In this document: in pieces, positions 36,578-44,926 of the stretch
Numbering within the stretch: position 1 is the first letter of the stretch
Layout: each line of letters opens with the position of its first letter
Origin: Fictibacillus phosphorivorans
GTDB lineage: Bacteria > Bacillota > Bacilli > Bacillales > Fictibacillaceae
Length of the DNA stretch: 64,000 nt
Direction: 5' to 3'
Assembly (NCBI RefSeq): GCF_001629705.1
Contig: NZ_CP015378.1
Coordinates: 2,976,001-3,040,000, forward strand
Translations under genes and position numbers: made by a program
Notes under the pieces: generated by a model
The model's database searches: none
Seen by the model: the letters and a program-made list of their open reading frames with translations, nothing else
Told to the model about the DNA's origin: nothing

Positions 36578-37228
36578 CTATTCGATTGCGTTTAGAGCAT
36601 CGTTTTGTTTTGATAACAAATCCGTTAGCTTCACAGCATCTTTTTGTTGAAGAAGTGTTAAAACTTCCTCACAAAATGCTTGCGACCAATACGAATTTGC
36701 TCGTTGCAATGAAGACCCATAACCCGTTAGTTCTACATATAAACGATAAAGAAGATGATTGCCGCATGCTTGAATTACAATTTTTTCAAATTGTTTACAA
36801 GCGTTATGAACTTGTTCTTGTTCGTTCGTATCCATCTGTTCTATAAGATGTGTCAGTTTAAGGATGGTGGAAGATCCTGCTCTACGTACAGCAAGCTCTA
36901 CACAGTCTTTAATAACAATATGCCTTGTTTCCTGAAGATCGTGTCTAGCTTTATTATCATTTAAGATGAACGATGCTAGTACTTCAACGAGCCGGTGTCC
37001 AGTTGCTTCACGAATAAATGTACCTTCGCCTCTTCTTGTTTCAATCAGACCAAGAAGCTCTAGAGATCGCAGTGCTTCGCGGACAGATGATCTTCCAACC
37101 TTCAAGCGATCACTCAGCTCCCTTTCTGATGGGAGCTTGTCACCCGCTTGAAGACCGTCCTCAACGATTATTGCTTTAATTTGTTTAAGAATTTCTATAT
37201 ATACTTTTTCGGTAGGCTGGACAGACAT
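36578..37228 (-). CDS. GntR/FadR-family transcriptional regulator
   Basis: A 216-residue regulator: winged helix of the GntR type at the N-terminus ([26 protein letters not shown], then [13 protein letters not shown]) and a helical FCD-like ligand-binding domain behind. Such proteins sense organic acids or acyl-CoAs. Placement between the malic enzyme ytsJ and accD suggests control of malate or fatty-acid metabolism, but the effector cannot be read from sequence. ATG 37228 follows GGAGAGAGG; an ATG at 37252 overlaps the ytsJ stop and is an alternative. Confidence 0.85.
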   Translation of the reverse strand: MSVQPTEKVYIEILKQIKAIIVEDGLQAGDKLPSERELSDRLKVGRSSVREALRSLELLGLIETRRGEGTFIREATGHRLVEVLASFILNDNKARHDLQETRHIVIKDCVELAVRRAGSSTILKLTHLIEQMDTNEQEQVHNACKQFEKIVIQACGNHLLYRLYVELTGYGSSLQRANSYWSQAFCEEVLTLLQQKDAVKLTDLLSKQNDALNAIE

Positions 37229-37248
37229 TCCTCTCTCCTCTACCGGTT

Positions 37249-38490
37249 TCATTCATCTTTTCCGATAATAGCTAGTTTCTTAGTCTTTTCAGCGATGTCT
37301 TCAGGATTCACACGTAGTCTTGCTACGCCTGTTTCCATAGCCGCTGTCGCTACAGCTGCAGCAACAGCAGGTGCTACACGCGGATCGAATGGTGCAGGAA
37401 TTACATAATCCGCTGTCAATTCTACTGGGTTCACAAGATTTGCGATCGCATGTACCGCTGCAATCTTCATTTCCTCATTGATGTGTGTTGCACGAACATC
37501 AAGAGCACCACGGAAAATACCTGGAAAAGCTAACACGTTATTTACTTGGTTAGGGAAATCAGAACGCCCTGTTCCAATGACCATAGCACCTGCTTCACGC
37601 GCTTCATGAGGCATGATCTCAGGATTTGGGTTAGCCATAGCAAAGATGATCGGCTCAGGATTCATGGACTCAACCATTGATTTTGTTAAAGCACCTTCTA
37701 CTGAAACACCTACAAAAACATCTGAACCGCTGATTACATCAGCAAGTGTTCCTTCTTGTTTCGTACGGTTCGTAAAGTTTGCAACTTCTTTTTTCACAGA
37801 GTTCATTCCGAATGGACGACCTTCATAGATCGCACCTTTCGTGTCGCACATGATGATATCTTTCACACCAAAACGGTCTAACAATTTAATGATTGCGATT
37901 CCAGCTGCTCCAGCTCCGTTCACAACGACTTTAATCTTAGACATTTCACGTCCTGTTAATTTAAGTGCATTCACGAGACCCGCTAGCGTAACAATAGCTG
38001 TACCATGCTGATCATCATGGAAGATCGGAATATTCGTTTCTTTCTTTAAACGCTCTTCGACTACGAAACAATTAGGTGCTGCAATATCTTCTAAATTCAC
38101 ACCACCAAAAGTAGGTTCAAGCAATTTCACTGTTTCGACGATCTTGTCCACATCTGTCGTATTCAAGCAGATTGGGAACGCATCAACTCCAGCAAAACTC
38201 TTAAAAAGTACTGCTTTTCCTTCCATTACAGGAAGTGCAGCTTCAGGCCCTATATTTCCAAGACCTAATACAGCTGTCCCATCAGAAACAACAGCTACTG
38301 TGTTGCCTTTCATCGTATAATCATAGACTTTCGTTTTGTCATCATAAATATCTTTACACGGCTCTGCCACACCAGGAGAATACGCTAAGCTTAAATCTTT
38401 CGCGTTACGTACAGGTACCTTTGATTTTGATTCTAATTTCCCTTGATGTGTGCGGTGCATGTGTAGTGCTTCTTCTCTTAATGTAGACAT
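37249..38490 (-). CDS. ytsJ: NADP-dependent malic enzyme YtsJ
   Basis: Malic enzyme, 413 residues, decarboxylating malate to pyruvate with NADP preference in B. subtilis YtsJ. N-terminal domain: AYSPGVAEPCKDI and the catalytic Lys in PVMEGKAVLFK; metal-binding NLEDIAAPNCF and IFHDDQHGTAIVTLAG; nucleotide-binding VVNGAGAAGIAIIKLLDRFG. The ATG follows AGGAGATGAAAAA. It has its own promoter and a 5' stem-loop downstream of dnaE. Confidence 0.95.
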   Translation of the reverse strand: MSTLREEALHMHRTHQGKLESKSKVPVRNAKDLSLAYSPGVAEPCKDIYDDKTKVYDYTMKGNTVAVVSDGTAVLGLGNIGPEAALPVMEGKAVLFKSFAGVDAFPICLNTTDVDKIVETVKLLEPTFGGVNLEDIAAPNCFVVEERLKKETNIPIFHDDQHGTAIVTLAGLVNALKLTGREMSKIKVVVNGAGAAGIAIIKLLDRFGVKDIIMCDTKGAIYEGRPFGMNSVKKEVANFTNRTKQEGTLADVISGSDVFVGVSVEGALTKSMVESMNPEPIIFAMANPNPEIMPHEAREAGAMVIGTGRSDFPNQVNNVLAFPGIFRGALDVRATHINEEMKIAAVHAIANLVNPVELTADYVIPAPFDPRVAPAVAAAVATAAMETGVARLRVNPEDIAEKTKKLAIIGKDE

Positions 38491-38525
38491 TTTTTCATCT
38501 CCTAATGATTTTTAAATTTAAGGTT

Positions 38526-38570
38526 GATGAGCCAATTAGGAGGTGGTCAGACCACTGTTATTGACTCATC
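38526..38570 (-). promoter_or_regulatory. 5'-terminal stem-loop of the ytsJ transcript
   Basis: Arms GATGAGTCAAT/ATTGGCTCATC (11 pairs, one wobble) enclose the perfect GTGGTC-A-GACCAC dyad. The structure begins one or two bases after the -10 hexamer's expected start point, so the mRNA would begin directly with the stem. Confidence 0.6.
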
Positions 38571-38571
38571 C

Positions 38572-38599
38572 ATTATAACAAAAGTTAACAAGCTGTAAA
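38572..38599 (-). promoter_or_regulatory. Sigma-A promoter for ytsJ
   Basis: Minus-strand TTTACA (38594-38599), 16-base spacer, TATAAT (38572-38577), located just after the dnaE stop codon. Confidence 0.7.
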
Positions 38600-38604
38600 G
38601 GTTT

Positions 38605-41600
38605 TTAATTTCTTCTAAATACGACATTACCCTCACCAATAACAGATTGCAATTCTAATAACAAATTTTCAGAAACATTTACTTTTTGTGAAATCTGGAC
38701 CTTTTGTCTATTCTCTTCATAGATCAAAACAACAGGTGTAGATCCTTTTGATTCGTCGAAAATAACCTTCATCGCATTCAGATGCTGAGGTGACTGATGG
38801 TCTTTATCTATTTTAATAAAAAGAGTTGGGTGCTCATTCGACTTTAAATCTTGGAGCAGTCTGCATTTCTTCACAAGAATCTGCAGTGTTTCGTTACGAT
38901 GCTCCACACTTCCCTCAATAAACAATTGTTGTCCTTTCTGAAGTAGGGAATGGTTTGCTTCATAAACTTTCGGAAAAGCTACGGCTTCTATCTCACCACT
39001 TTCATCACTGATCGTCAGAAAGGCCATGAGTTCTCCTTTTTTTGTTTTGATCGCACGTACTTTATCTACTAGTACACCTAAACGCACGGATGATTTCTTT
39101 TCATTTAACTCATTGATGTGAAGAGCTTTCCAGCTGCTTAAGGTCGTTCGATATCGTTGCAGAGGATGTGAAGAAAGGAAAAAACCGAGAGCTTCTTTTT
39201 CAAACTTAAGTTTTTCGCTTTCTTGAAAAGATTGAACCGAAACATAGGAAGGTTTAGGTAGATTAATATCATCATCAAAAAGATACATTTGATTCTTTCG
39301 CGAGATTTCCTGAAACTCTTCTCCATATTCAATCGCAGTTTCTAATGAAGCTAGCAACACCGCTCTATCTTGTCCCAATTCATCCAAAGCTCCTGCAAAT
39401 ATTAATGATTCGAGTGTTCTTTTGTTTACAACTTTCTGAGGACAGCGTGAACAGATATCGAACAGATCAAGAAATGTTTCTTTATCGTTCTCTGTCATTA
39501 ACATCCTTATCGCATTGTAGCCTACGTTTTTTATTGCCAATAAACCAAATGTGATAGAAGATCCATTTGAAATAAAAATTTCGCTGCCCTTTTTTATGGA
39601 CGGTGGAAGGACAGGAATTCCTCTTTGCTCGGATTCTTTTATATATTGATTCACTTTATCATGATTGCCAATAACACTTGAAAGTAGAGCAGCCATAAAG
39701 TAAGCAGGATAGTTTGCTTTTAAAAATGCAAGTTGATAAGCGATCACACTGTATGCAACAGCATGGCTTCTTGGGAATCCATAATCAGCAAAACGCACGA
39801 TCAAATCGTATAACGCATCAGCGGATTTTTCATCATATCCCTGCTTTAAACACCCGGCAACAAAATGTTGTCGCTCACGCAGCAGAATATCCCTTTTCTT
39901 CTTGCCTACTGCTCTTCTCAGCAAATCTGCCTCTCCTAATGTGAAACCAGCGGCTTTTGTTGCAATCTGCATGATCTGTTCTTGATAGACGATCACACCG
40001 TAAGTTGATTGTAAGATTGGTTCGAGATCAGGATGCATGTAATGTACAGTCTTCTGACGGTGTTTACCCGCGATATAATCAGGAATGTTCTGCATCGGTC
40101 CTGGTCGGTATAGAGCATTGACGGCTACAATATCTTCAAACTCTGTCGGTTTAAGCTGCTGAAGAACTTTTCTCATCCCGTCAGACTCAAGCTGAAACAC
40201 CCCAGTTGTGTCTCCTTTTGCAAGAAGTTCAAATGTCTTCGTGTCGTTGAATGGAATATCATTTAGACTAATCTTCACATTTTCATTCTCTTCGATCGCC
40301 AATAAGATGTTTTCAATGAGCGATAGATTTCGCAAGCCCAAAAAGTCCATCTTCAATAGTCCAGCAGCTTCTAGCCATTCCATACTATATTGTGTAAGAG
40401 GTATGCCATCATGACCAGTTTGTAACGGTACTTTTTTTACAAGTGGTGCTCCCGACAAGACTACACCTGCAGCATGGGTTGATGCGTGCCTCGGTAAACC
40501 CTCAAGTGTCATCGCGATCTCAACGAGTTTTCTCACATCAGGTTCTGTTTTATAAGCCTGTTGGAGGCCAGCTGATTCTTTCAATGCATTTTCCAACGTG
40601 ATTCCGGGTCTTGATGGAACATTCTTTGCAGTAAGATCAATAAGTGCTGGAGCAAAATCCATTACTCTGCCCACATCCCTTATCGCCGCTCTTGCAGCTA
40701 ATGTCCCAAATGTTATGATCTGTGCGACATAATCTGTACCATACTTACGTGCTACATAACTTAGCACTTCATCACGACGATTATCCGGAAAGTCAATATC
40801 AATATCCGGCATCGTGATTCGCTCAGGATTTAAGAAGCGTTCGAAGATCAATTGATGATGAATAGGGTCAACATTCGTAATCTTTAGGACATAAGCGACT
40901 AGTGAACCTGCTGCAGATCCTCTTCCTGGTCCTGTAATCATCTTTTCGTCGTGTGCAAATTTCATAAAATCCCAAACGATCAAGAAGTAATCTTCAAAGT
41001 TCATGTTCTTAATAATGTTAAGTTCGTAGGTTAATCGTTCTTTAATTTCGGGTGTTATCGTTTCGTACCGTTTCAAAAGTCCATCATTGCAAAGCTCAGT
41101 CAAATATTCATAGCTGTTCTTATTGTCAGGCACAGGATATTTGGGCAAAGCAATGTTACCAAGATCAAGCTGTAGTGAACATCTTTCTGCCAGTTTGGCT
41201 GTTTCATCTAATGCATCTTGCGCATGGGAAAATTGACGTTCTATTTCTGATGGGGATTTAAAATAAAACTCATCGGTCTGCAGTTTAAATCGATCACGAT
41301 TATTTTTCTTCTCACCTTGCTTGATGCAAAGCAGGATATCATGTGCGTCTGCATCCCCTCTTTTCATATAATACGTTTCATGCATACAAACGAGAGGAAT
41401 GAGATAATTTCTTGAAAGGTTGTGCAATTGGAGATTTGTAGTTTTCTCTATACCTGTTTCGTGATCTTCTAATCCAAGGTAAAAGCGATCTTCGAAGCAC
41501 TTTTTATAGAATTGAATCAATCGATCTAATGTTTGGTCGTCAAGGTTTTCACGTGCAAGAAACTGCTGAATCACACCTTCTATTCCTGATGAAACAGCTA

Positions 41601-41988
41601 TTAATCCATCAGCATGATTTGAGATTTCTTCATAAGAAAGAGATGACACTTCTCCGTCCAGCTTTGTCTGCATAAGCGTCGTTAGTTTCAATAAATTTTC
41701 ATAGCCTTCTACGTTCATTGCATATAAGAGAAGTTTATGGTTTGAACTGATTTTCTCTTTTGTATCTGTTTGATTTCTTCCAACTTCTACTTCCAGACCA
41801 ATGATAGGTTTGATGCCAGCTTTTAAACATGTTGTATAAAACTTTAGTGCACCATACATATTTGATTTATCTGTTAATGCTAATGATGTATACCCAAGCT
41901 CTTTTGCATATTGAACAAGCTCTTCGATTCGACAAGAGCTTTCAAGAAGCGAGTATTCACTATGTATATGCAGTGGGACAAATCCCAT
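38605..41988 (-). CDS. dnaE: DNA polymerase III alpha subunit DnaE
   Basis: A 1127-residue family-C polymerase, the DnaE that in Bacillus extends RNA primers before hand-off to PolC. Domains: PHP at the N-terminus (VPLHIHSEYSLLESSC, ALTDKSNMYG), palm with GPGRGSAAGSLVAYVL and catalytic aspartates in PDIDIDFPDNRRDE, fingers with YRPGPMQNIPDYI, and a C-terminal OB fold (VRLGVLVDKVRAIKTKKGE). ATG 41988 gives the family start MGFVPLHIHS; an upstream in-frame ATG at 42024 is less likely. Confidence 0.96.
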   Translation of the reverse strand: MGFVPLHIHSEYSLLESSCRIEELVQYAKELGYTSLALTDKSNMYGALKFYTTCLKAGIKPIIGLEVEVGRNQTDTKEKISSNHKLLLYAMNVEGYENLLKLTTLMQTKLDGEVSSLSYEEISNHADGLIAVSSGIEGVIQQFLARENLDDQTLDRLIQFYKKCFEDRFYLGLEDHETGIEKTTNLQLHNLSRNYLIPLVCMHETYYMKRGDADAHDILLCIKQGEKKNNRDRFKLQTDEFYFKSPSEIERQFSHAQDALDETAKLAERCSLQLDLGNIALPKYPVPDNKNSYEYLTELCNDGLLKRYETITPEIKERLTYELNIIKNMNFEDYFLIVWDFMKFAHDEKMITGPGRGSAAGSLVAYVLKITNVDPIHHQLIFERFLNPERITMPDIDIDFPDNRRDEVLSYVARKYGTDYVAQIITFGTLAARAAIRDVGRVMDFAPALIDLTAKNVPSRPGITLENALKESAGLQQAYKTEPDVRKLVEIAMTLEGLPRHASTHAAGVVLSGAPLVKKVPLQTGHDGIPLTQYSMEWLEAAGLLKMDFLGLRNLSLIENILLAIEENENVKISLNDIPFNDTKTFELLAKGDTTGVFQLESDGMRKVLQQLKPTEFEDIVAVNALYRPGPMQNIPDYIAGKHRQKTVHYMHPDLEPILQSTYGVIVYQEQIMQIATKAAGFTLGEADLLRRAVGKKKRDILLRERQHFVAGCLKQGYDEKSADALYDLIVRFADYGFPRSHAVAYSVIAYQLAFLKANYPAYFMAALLSSVIGNHDKVNQYIKESEQRGIPVLPPSIKKGSEIFISNGSSITFGLLAIKNVGYNAIRMLMTENDKETFLDLFDICSRCPQKVVNKRTLESLIFAGALDELGQDRAVLLASLETAIEYGEEFQEISRKNQMYLFDDDINLPKPSYVSVQSFQESEKLKFEKEALGFFLSSHPLQRYRTTLSSWKALHINELNEKKSSVRLGVLVDKVRAIKTKKGELMAFLTISDESGEIEAVAFPKVYEANHSLLQKGQQLFIEGSVEHRNETLQILVKKCRLLQDLKSNEHPTLFIKIDKDHQSPQHLNAMKVIFDESKGSTPVVLIYEENRQKVQISQKVNVSENLLLELQSVIGEGNVVFRRN

Positions 41989-42105
41989 ACCGTCACTTCC
42001 TTTACGCACCTGTTTGCCTTCCATTATAGTACAGAAGTTCGCATGTGTTAATGAAACAGTTTTTAATGGTCGAGTTTCTTATTTCAAGATGTTTTTAAAA
42101 TGCTT

Positions 42106-42225
42106 GGAAGCAGTTATTCCCTCTTCAGGTTGCTCGCTTTCCACGGGACGTACGGTCAGCCTCCTGCCGCTATGAGCCATTAGGAATCTCCACCTTGGAC
42201 TCCAATCAACTTCTCAATGAAAGAT
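42106..42225 (+). repeat. Dispersed GC-rich repeat, copy B (degenerate)
   Basis: Retains CAGGTTGCTCGCTTTCCACG, GGTCAGCCTCCTGCCGC and GACTCCAATCAAC, in the same orientation as copy A, but the middle is shortened. It lies in the 360-base divergent gap between dnaE and ytrH, where promoters for both genes must also lie; no gene was seen there. Confidence 0.7.
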
Positions 42226-42348
42226 AATAAAACACATAAAGCAACAACCCTTAAGGAAACAGCCTTTAATAAAGAAGTTATTTTAAAAATGAAACGAGCA
42301 TACACTCCACCTATTTTCCATACATTGATTAAGAGGGGAGGTTGTCTC

Positions 42349-42681
42349 ATGGTACGTGAATTTTTTGCGAATATCATATTAGATTTTGCTATAGCTTTCG
42401 GTGTATTGTTAGGCGGTGCTTTAATTGGTGGTCTTGCCGCTTTTCTCGTGGGAAAAGCACCAATCTTAGAGATGATGGAACTTGCAAAAAGACTTAAAAT
42501 ATGGGCAATCGTCGCTGCGATCGGCGGTACGTTCGATACGATCACAAACTTTGAGCGAAGTTTTGAAAACGGCGCTACTATAGAGATTTTCAAACAATTA
42601 ACTTATATTTTTGTTGCGATTGCAGGAGCAAATTCTGCTATGCAATTGATTCAATGGCTCAGTCAGGAGAACATCAACTGA
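42349..42681 (+). CDS. ytrH: Sporulation membrane protein YtrH
   Basis: A 110-residue membrane protein with segments FAIAFGVLLGGALIGGLAAFL and IWAIVAAIGGTFDTITNF, then FVAIAGANSAMQLIQWL. In B. subtilis YtrH and YtrI are sigma-E-dependent proteins needed for efficient sporulation. ATG 42349 follows GGGGAGGTTGTCTC; the longer open frame from 42217 runs into the repeat and has no binding site. It overlaps ytrI by one base. Confidence 0.9.
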   Translation: MVREFFANIILDFAIAFGVLLGGALIGGLAAFLVGKAPILEMMELAKRLKIWAIVAAIGGTFDTITNFERSFENGATIEIFKQLTYIFVAIAGANSAMQLIQWLSQENIN

Positions 42682-43193
42682 TGAGGATCCCCCCGCTATA
42701 TCAACGAAAAGGCTACCAGCGTTTTTTTGCTGGGATAGCGATCGGATTTATTATCGGCTGGGCGTTTTTTTTAATTCAAGGCGGTTTGGCTCATGAAAGA
42801 CTGATTGTTAAAATCGAGAAACTGCAGGCAGAAATAAATGATCTAGAAAAAAAGAACGAGATCTTAACTTCAGATGATGAAAAAGCAAATAAAGAACTTG
42901 CCAAGAAGTTTAAACTTCATGAAGTGAATGCAAGATTTTCAAATCAAGATTCTTCGAAGTTATCAAACTTAACAAGACTGCACTTAGCAAAAGCTGTCGA
43001 AGACGACCTAGAGCATCTTATAGGAGAGGATACAGAAACACTCGCTAAGAGCCACTCCTTACTTGTACAAGCTATTGAAAATAAAACGTACCGACTCAAT
43101 GACGATGAGCAAGCTTATGAAGTCAAGATTGACCATTTGTATTTATATATGGGAGTTCTTCGAATCTATATTTCAGCAAAAACCAGTGAATGA
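42681..43193 (+). CDS. ytrI: Sporulation membrane protein YtrI
   Basis: A 170-residue protein with one N-terminal membrane helix (FFAGIAIGFIIGWAFFLIQG) and an extracellular part that begins with a coiled coil (VKIEKLQAEINDLEKKNEIL). It is co-translated with ytrH through the TGATG overlap. Known as a sporulation protein in B. subtilis; the molecular role is unknown. A frame start at 42654 inside ytrH lacks a binding site. Confidence 0.9.
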   Translation: MRIPPLYQRKGYQRFFAGIAIGFIIGWAFFLIQGGLAHERLIVKIEKLQAEINDLEKKNEILTSDDEKANKELAKKFKLHEVNARFSNQDSSKLSNLTRLHLAKAVEDDLEHLIGEDTETLAKSHSLLVQAIENKTYRLNDDEQAYEVKIDHLYLYMGVLRIYISAKTSE

Positions 43194-43322
43194 TTATGCA
43201 TAAATAATGGTCGAAATATTACGTTTTTATGAATCTTTGGGCAAAGAAATGGCAATCCCTCCTTCATTTGTATAAAATATGTGTAAAGAATAATTCAAGA
43301 GTGATTATTGGGGGGAAACTAC

Positions 43323-43508
43323 ATGATTATCAATCGAAAAGAACTTGCCCGTGAAAAGGTAAAGGAATTACAGAATGGATTTTCTGCTTTTGCAGAAACG
43401 AAAGAAGTAGCAGACCTAATCAAGAGAGAGCTTGCAAAACTAAACTTAAAAGTGCATGAAGATGTAACAGATGTCGGCTCTTGGTTTATCCCTGAAAAAG
43501 CTAACTAA
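43323..43508 (+). CDS. Small conserved protein of unknown function
   Basis: A 61-residue charged protein beginning MIINRKELAREKVKELQNGF and containing EVADLIKRELAKLNLKVHED; a helix-strand arrangement is likely. The start follows GGGGGGAAACTAC. It sits between ytrI and the convergent nrnA and ends at a strong bidirectional terminator. B. subtilis also has a small gene in this place (ytzJ, by memory), but I cannot confirm orthology. No catalytic or membrane feature is visible. Confidence 0.7.
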   Translation: MIINRKELAREKVKELQNGFSAFAETKEVADLIKRELAKLNLKVHEDVTDVGSWFIPEKAN

Positions 43509-43529
43509 ATACATTTCGTGCTAAAGCAT

Positions 43530-43556
43530 AAAAAGGCCCCCCGATGAGGCCTTTTT
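43530..43556. terminator. Bidirectional terminator between the small gene and nrnA
   Basis: AAAAAGGCC/GGCCTTTTT stem with T-runs on both strands; overlaps the nrnA stop. Confidence 0.85.
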
Positions 43557-44502
43557 ATTTGGATTTATATTCTTTACAGAGGTTCCGAAGTTCAGTTAGC
43601 ACGGACTTCGTTTCATCTTTTGAATATACCGTTGCACCTGATGCCCTCGGATGGCCGCCACCATTAAATTTGGCTGCAATCTTATTGACAACAGGACCCT
43701 TCGAACGCAATCTTACTCTGATCTGATCTGGTTCATCCACAAAAAATACCCACGCCAATAAGCCCTCAACATGTGAAAAAGAATTTACTAACAAGGATGC
43801 TTCACCGGGAGTAGTACCGAACTCTTTTAATGTATCTTTCGTAAGGTGGATATATCCTACACAATGGTCTACAATCGAAAAGTTTTGAAGAACATATCCG
43901 TTCAACCTAACGAGCTTCTCAGATATCTTATATAGATTTTCATGGATTTCTGATGGTGAGAATCCCGTCTCTAATAACGCAGCAGTATGATGATGTGTTT
44001 TTTGGGTTGTGTTTGAAAATAAAAAGCGACCCGTGTCACCAATAATACCTGCATAGATCAGTCTTGCTGCATGTTTATCAAGTTTCAGACCAGACGTTGA
44101 TCCGAAAAGATAAAGATCCATGATCATCTCTGATGTAGAACTTGCTTCCGTATCTACCCAAATTAAATCTCCATAAGGATCTTCATTAGGATGATGATCG
44201 ATTTTAATAATAAAATCTCCTAATGAATAACGATGATCACTGATTCGAGGTGAGTTTGCGGTATCGCAAATGATAACTAAAGCCCCTTTGTAAACATCAT
44301 CTTCTATAGCATCCATTGTGTTCAGAAAAGTGAGACCCGCTTCCTCTTCTCCTACAACATACACTTCTTTTTCAGGGTAACTTGCTTTGATGATCGCAGA
44401 AAGCCCACCTTGTGATCCGAGCGCATCCGGGTCTGGTCTGACATGTCGATGAATAATTATCTTTTCATACTGTTCAATTCTTTGTAAGATTTGTTCTTTC
44501 AT
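43555..44502 (-). CDS. nrnA: Bifunctional oligoribonuclease / pAp phosphatase NrnA
   Basis: DHH-family phosphoesterase, 315 residues, degrading short RNAs and pAp. Metal-binding motifs: HRHVRPDPDALGSQGGL (motif I), VIICDTANSPRI (II) and IKIDHHPNEDPYGD (the DHH motif). The DHHA1 domain near the C-terminus has KFNGGGHPRASGATV. The ATG follows AAAGGAGTCTGCT. It is ytqI in the older B. subtilis naming and is divergent from ytpI. Confidence 0.95.
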   Translation of the reverse strand: MKEQILQRIEQYEKIIIHRHVRPDPDALGSQGGLSAIIKASYPEKEVYVVGEEEAGLTFLNTMDAIEDDVYKGALVIICDTANSPRISDHRYSLGDFIIKIDHHPNEDPYGDLIWVDTEASSTSEMIMDLYLFGSTSGLKLDKHAARLIYAGIIGDTGRFLFSNTTQKTHHHTAALLETGFSPSEIHENLYKISEKLVRLNGYVLQNFSIVDHCVGYIHLTKDTLKEFGTTPGEASLLVNSFSHVEGLLAWVFFVDEPDQIRVRLRSKGPVVNKIAAKFNGGGHPRASGATVYSKDETKSVLTELRNLCKEYKSK

Positions 44503-44540
44503 AGCAGACTCCTTTTAGATGTCGTTGTGGCAATTATGGT

Positions 44541-44554
44541 TTTAAACGTTTACA
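44541..44554. promoter_or_regulatory. cre-like site between nrnA and ytpI
   Basis: TGTAAACGTTTAAA on the minus strand matches the CcpA consensus at 13 of 14 positions. It lies in the 85-base divergent region. Confidence 0.4.
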
Positions 44555-44587
44555 ATATAGTGGAGTAAATACGTGGGGGAATTTTCA

Positions 44588-44884
44588 ATGCCTATTTTTA
44601 TTATCCTAATTATACTTTCTTTTGCTCTTTATGTGTTCTATAAAGTCTCTGAAGTGCGCGCAAAAGAACCATTCTTAAAGCGCTGGACAGGCACAAAAGC
44701 AAAAATGGCACTCGGTTCATTCTTAGCTTCTTTCGGTCTGAACGAACTCACTGCTGTTGAAGGACGCGTTCAGCTTTGGGTCGCACTTATCTTTTTAATC
44801 TATGGAATTGTTCTGTTAATCATGAATTATAAGATGTACAAGCATTTTCTAACACTTGCACGTGAAGAAGCACAGAAAAATTAA
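44588..44884 (+). CDS. ytpI: YtpI family membrane protein
   Basis: A 98-residue protein with three hydrophobic segments (MPIFIILIILSFALYVFYK, the middle KMALGSFLASFGLNEL, and WVALIFLIYGIVLLIMNYK), close to B. subtilis YtpI in length. Function unknown. Translation starts at ATG 44588 after GGGGGAATTTTC; an upstream GTG overlaps that site. Divergent from nrnA, convergent with ytoI. Confidence 0.85.
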   Translation: MPIFIILIILSFALYVFYKVSEVRAKEPFLKRWTGTKAKMALGSFLASFGLNELTAVEGRVQLWVALIFLIYGIVLLIMNYKMYKHFLTLAREEAQKN

Positions 44885-44895
44885 ATAAATATGGA

Positions 44896-44926
44896 TAAAA
44901 AGTCCCTGCAGGAGGGACTTTTTTTT
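44896..44926. terminator. Bidirectional terminator between ytpI and ytoI
   Basis: AAAAAGTCCCT/AGGGACTTTTT stem with runs on both sides; overlaps the ytoI stop. Confidence 0.85.

Noticed and set aside
42180..42593. 137-codon minus-strand frame opposite ytrH
   Set aside because: It is the shadow of ytrH; the plus-strand frame has a binding site and a known family.
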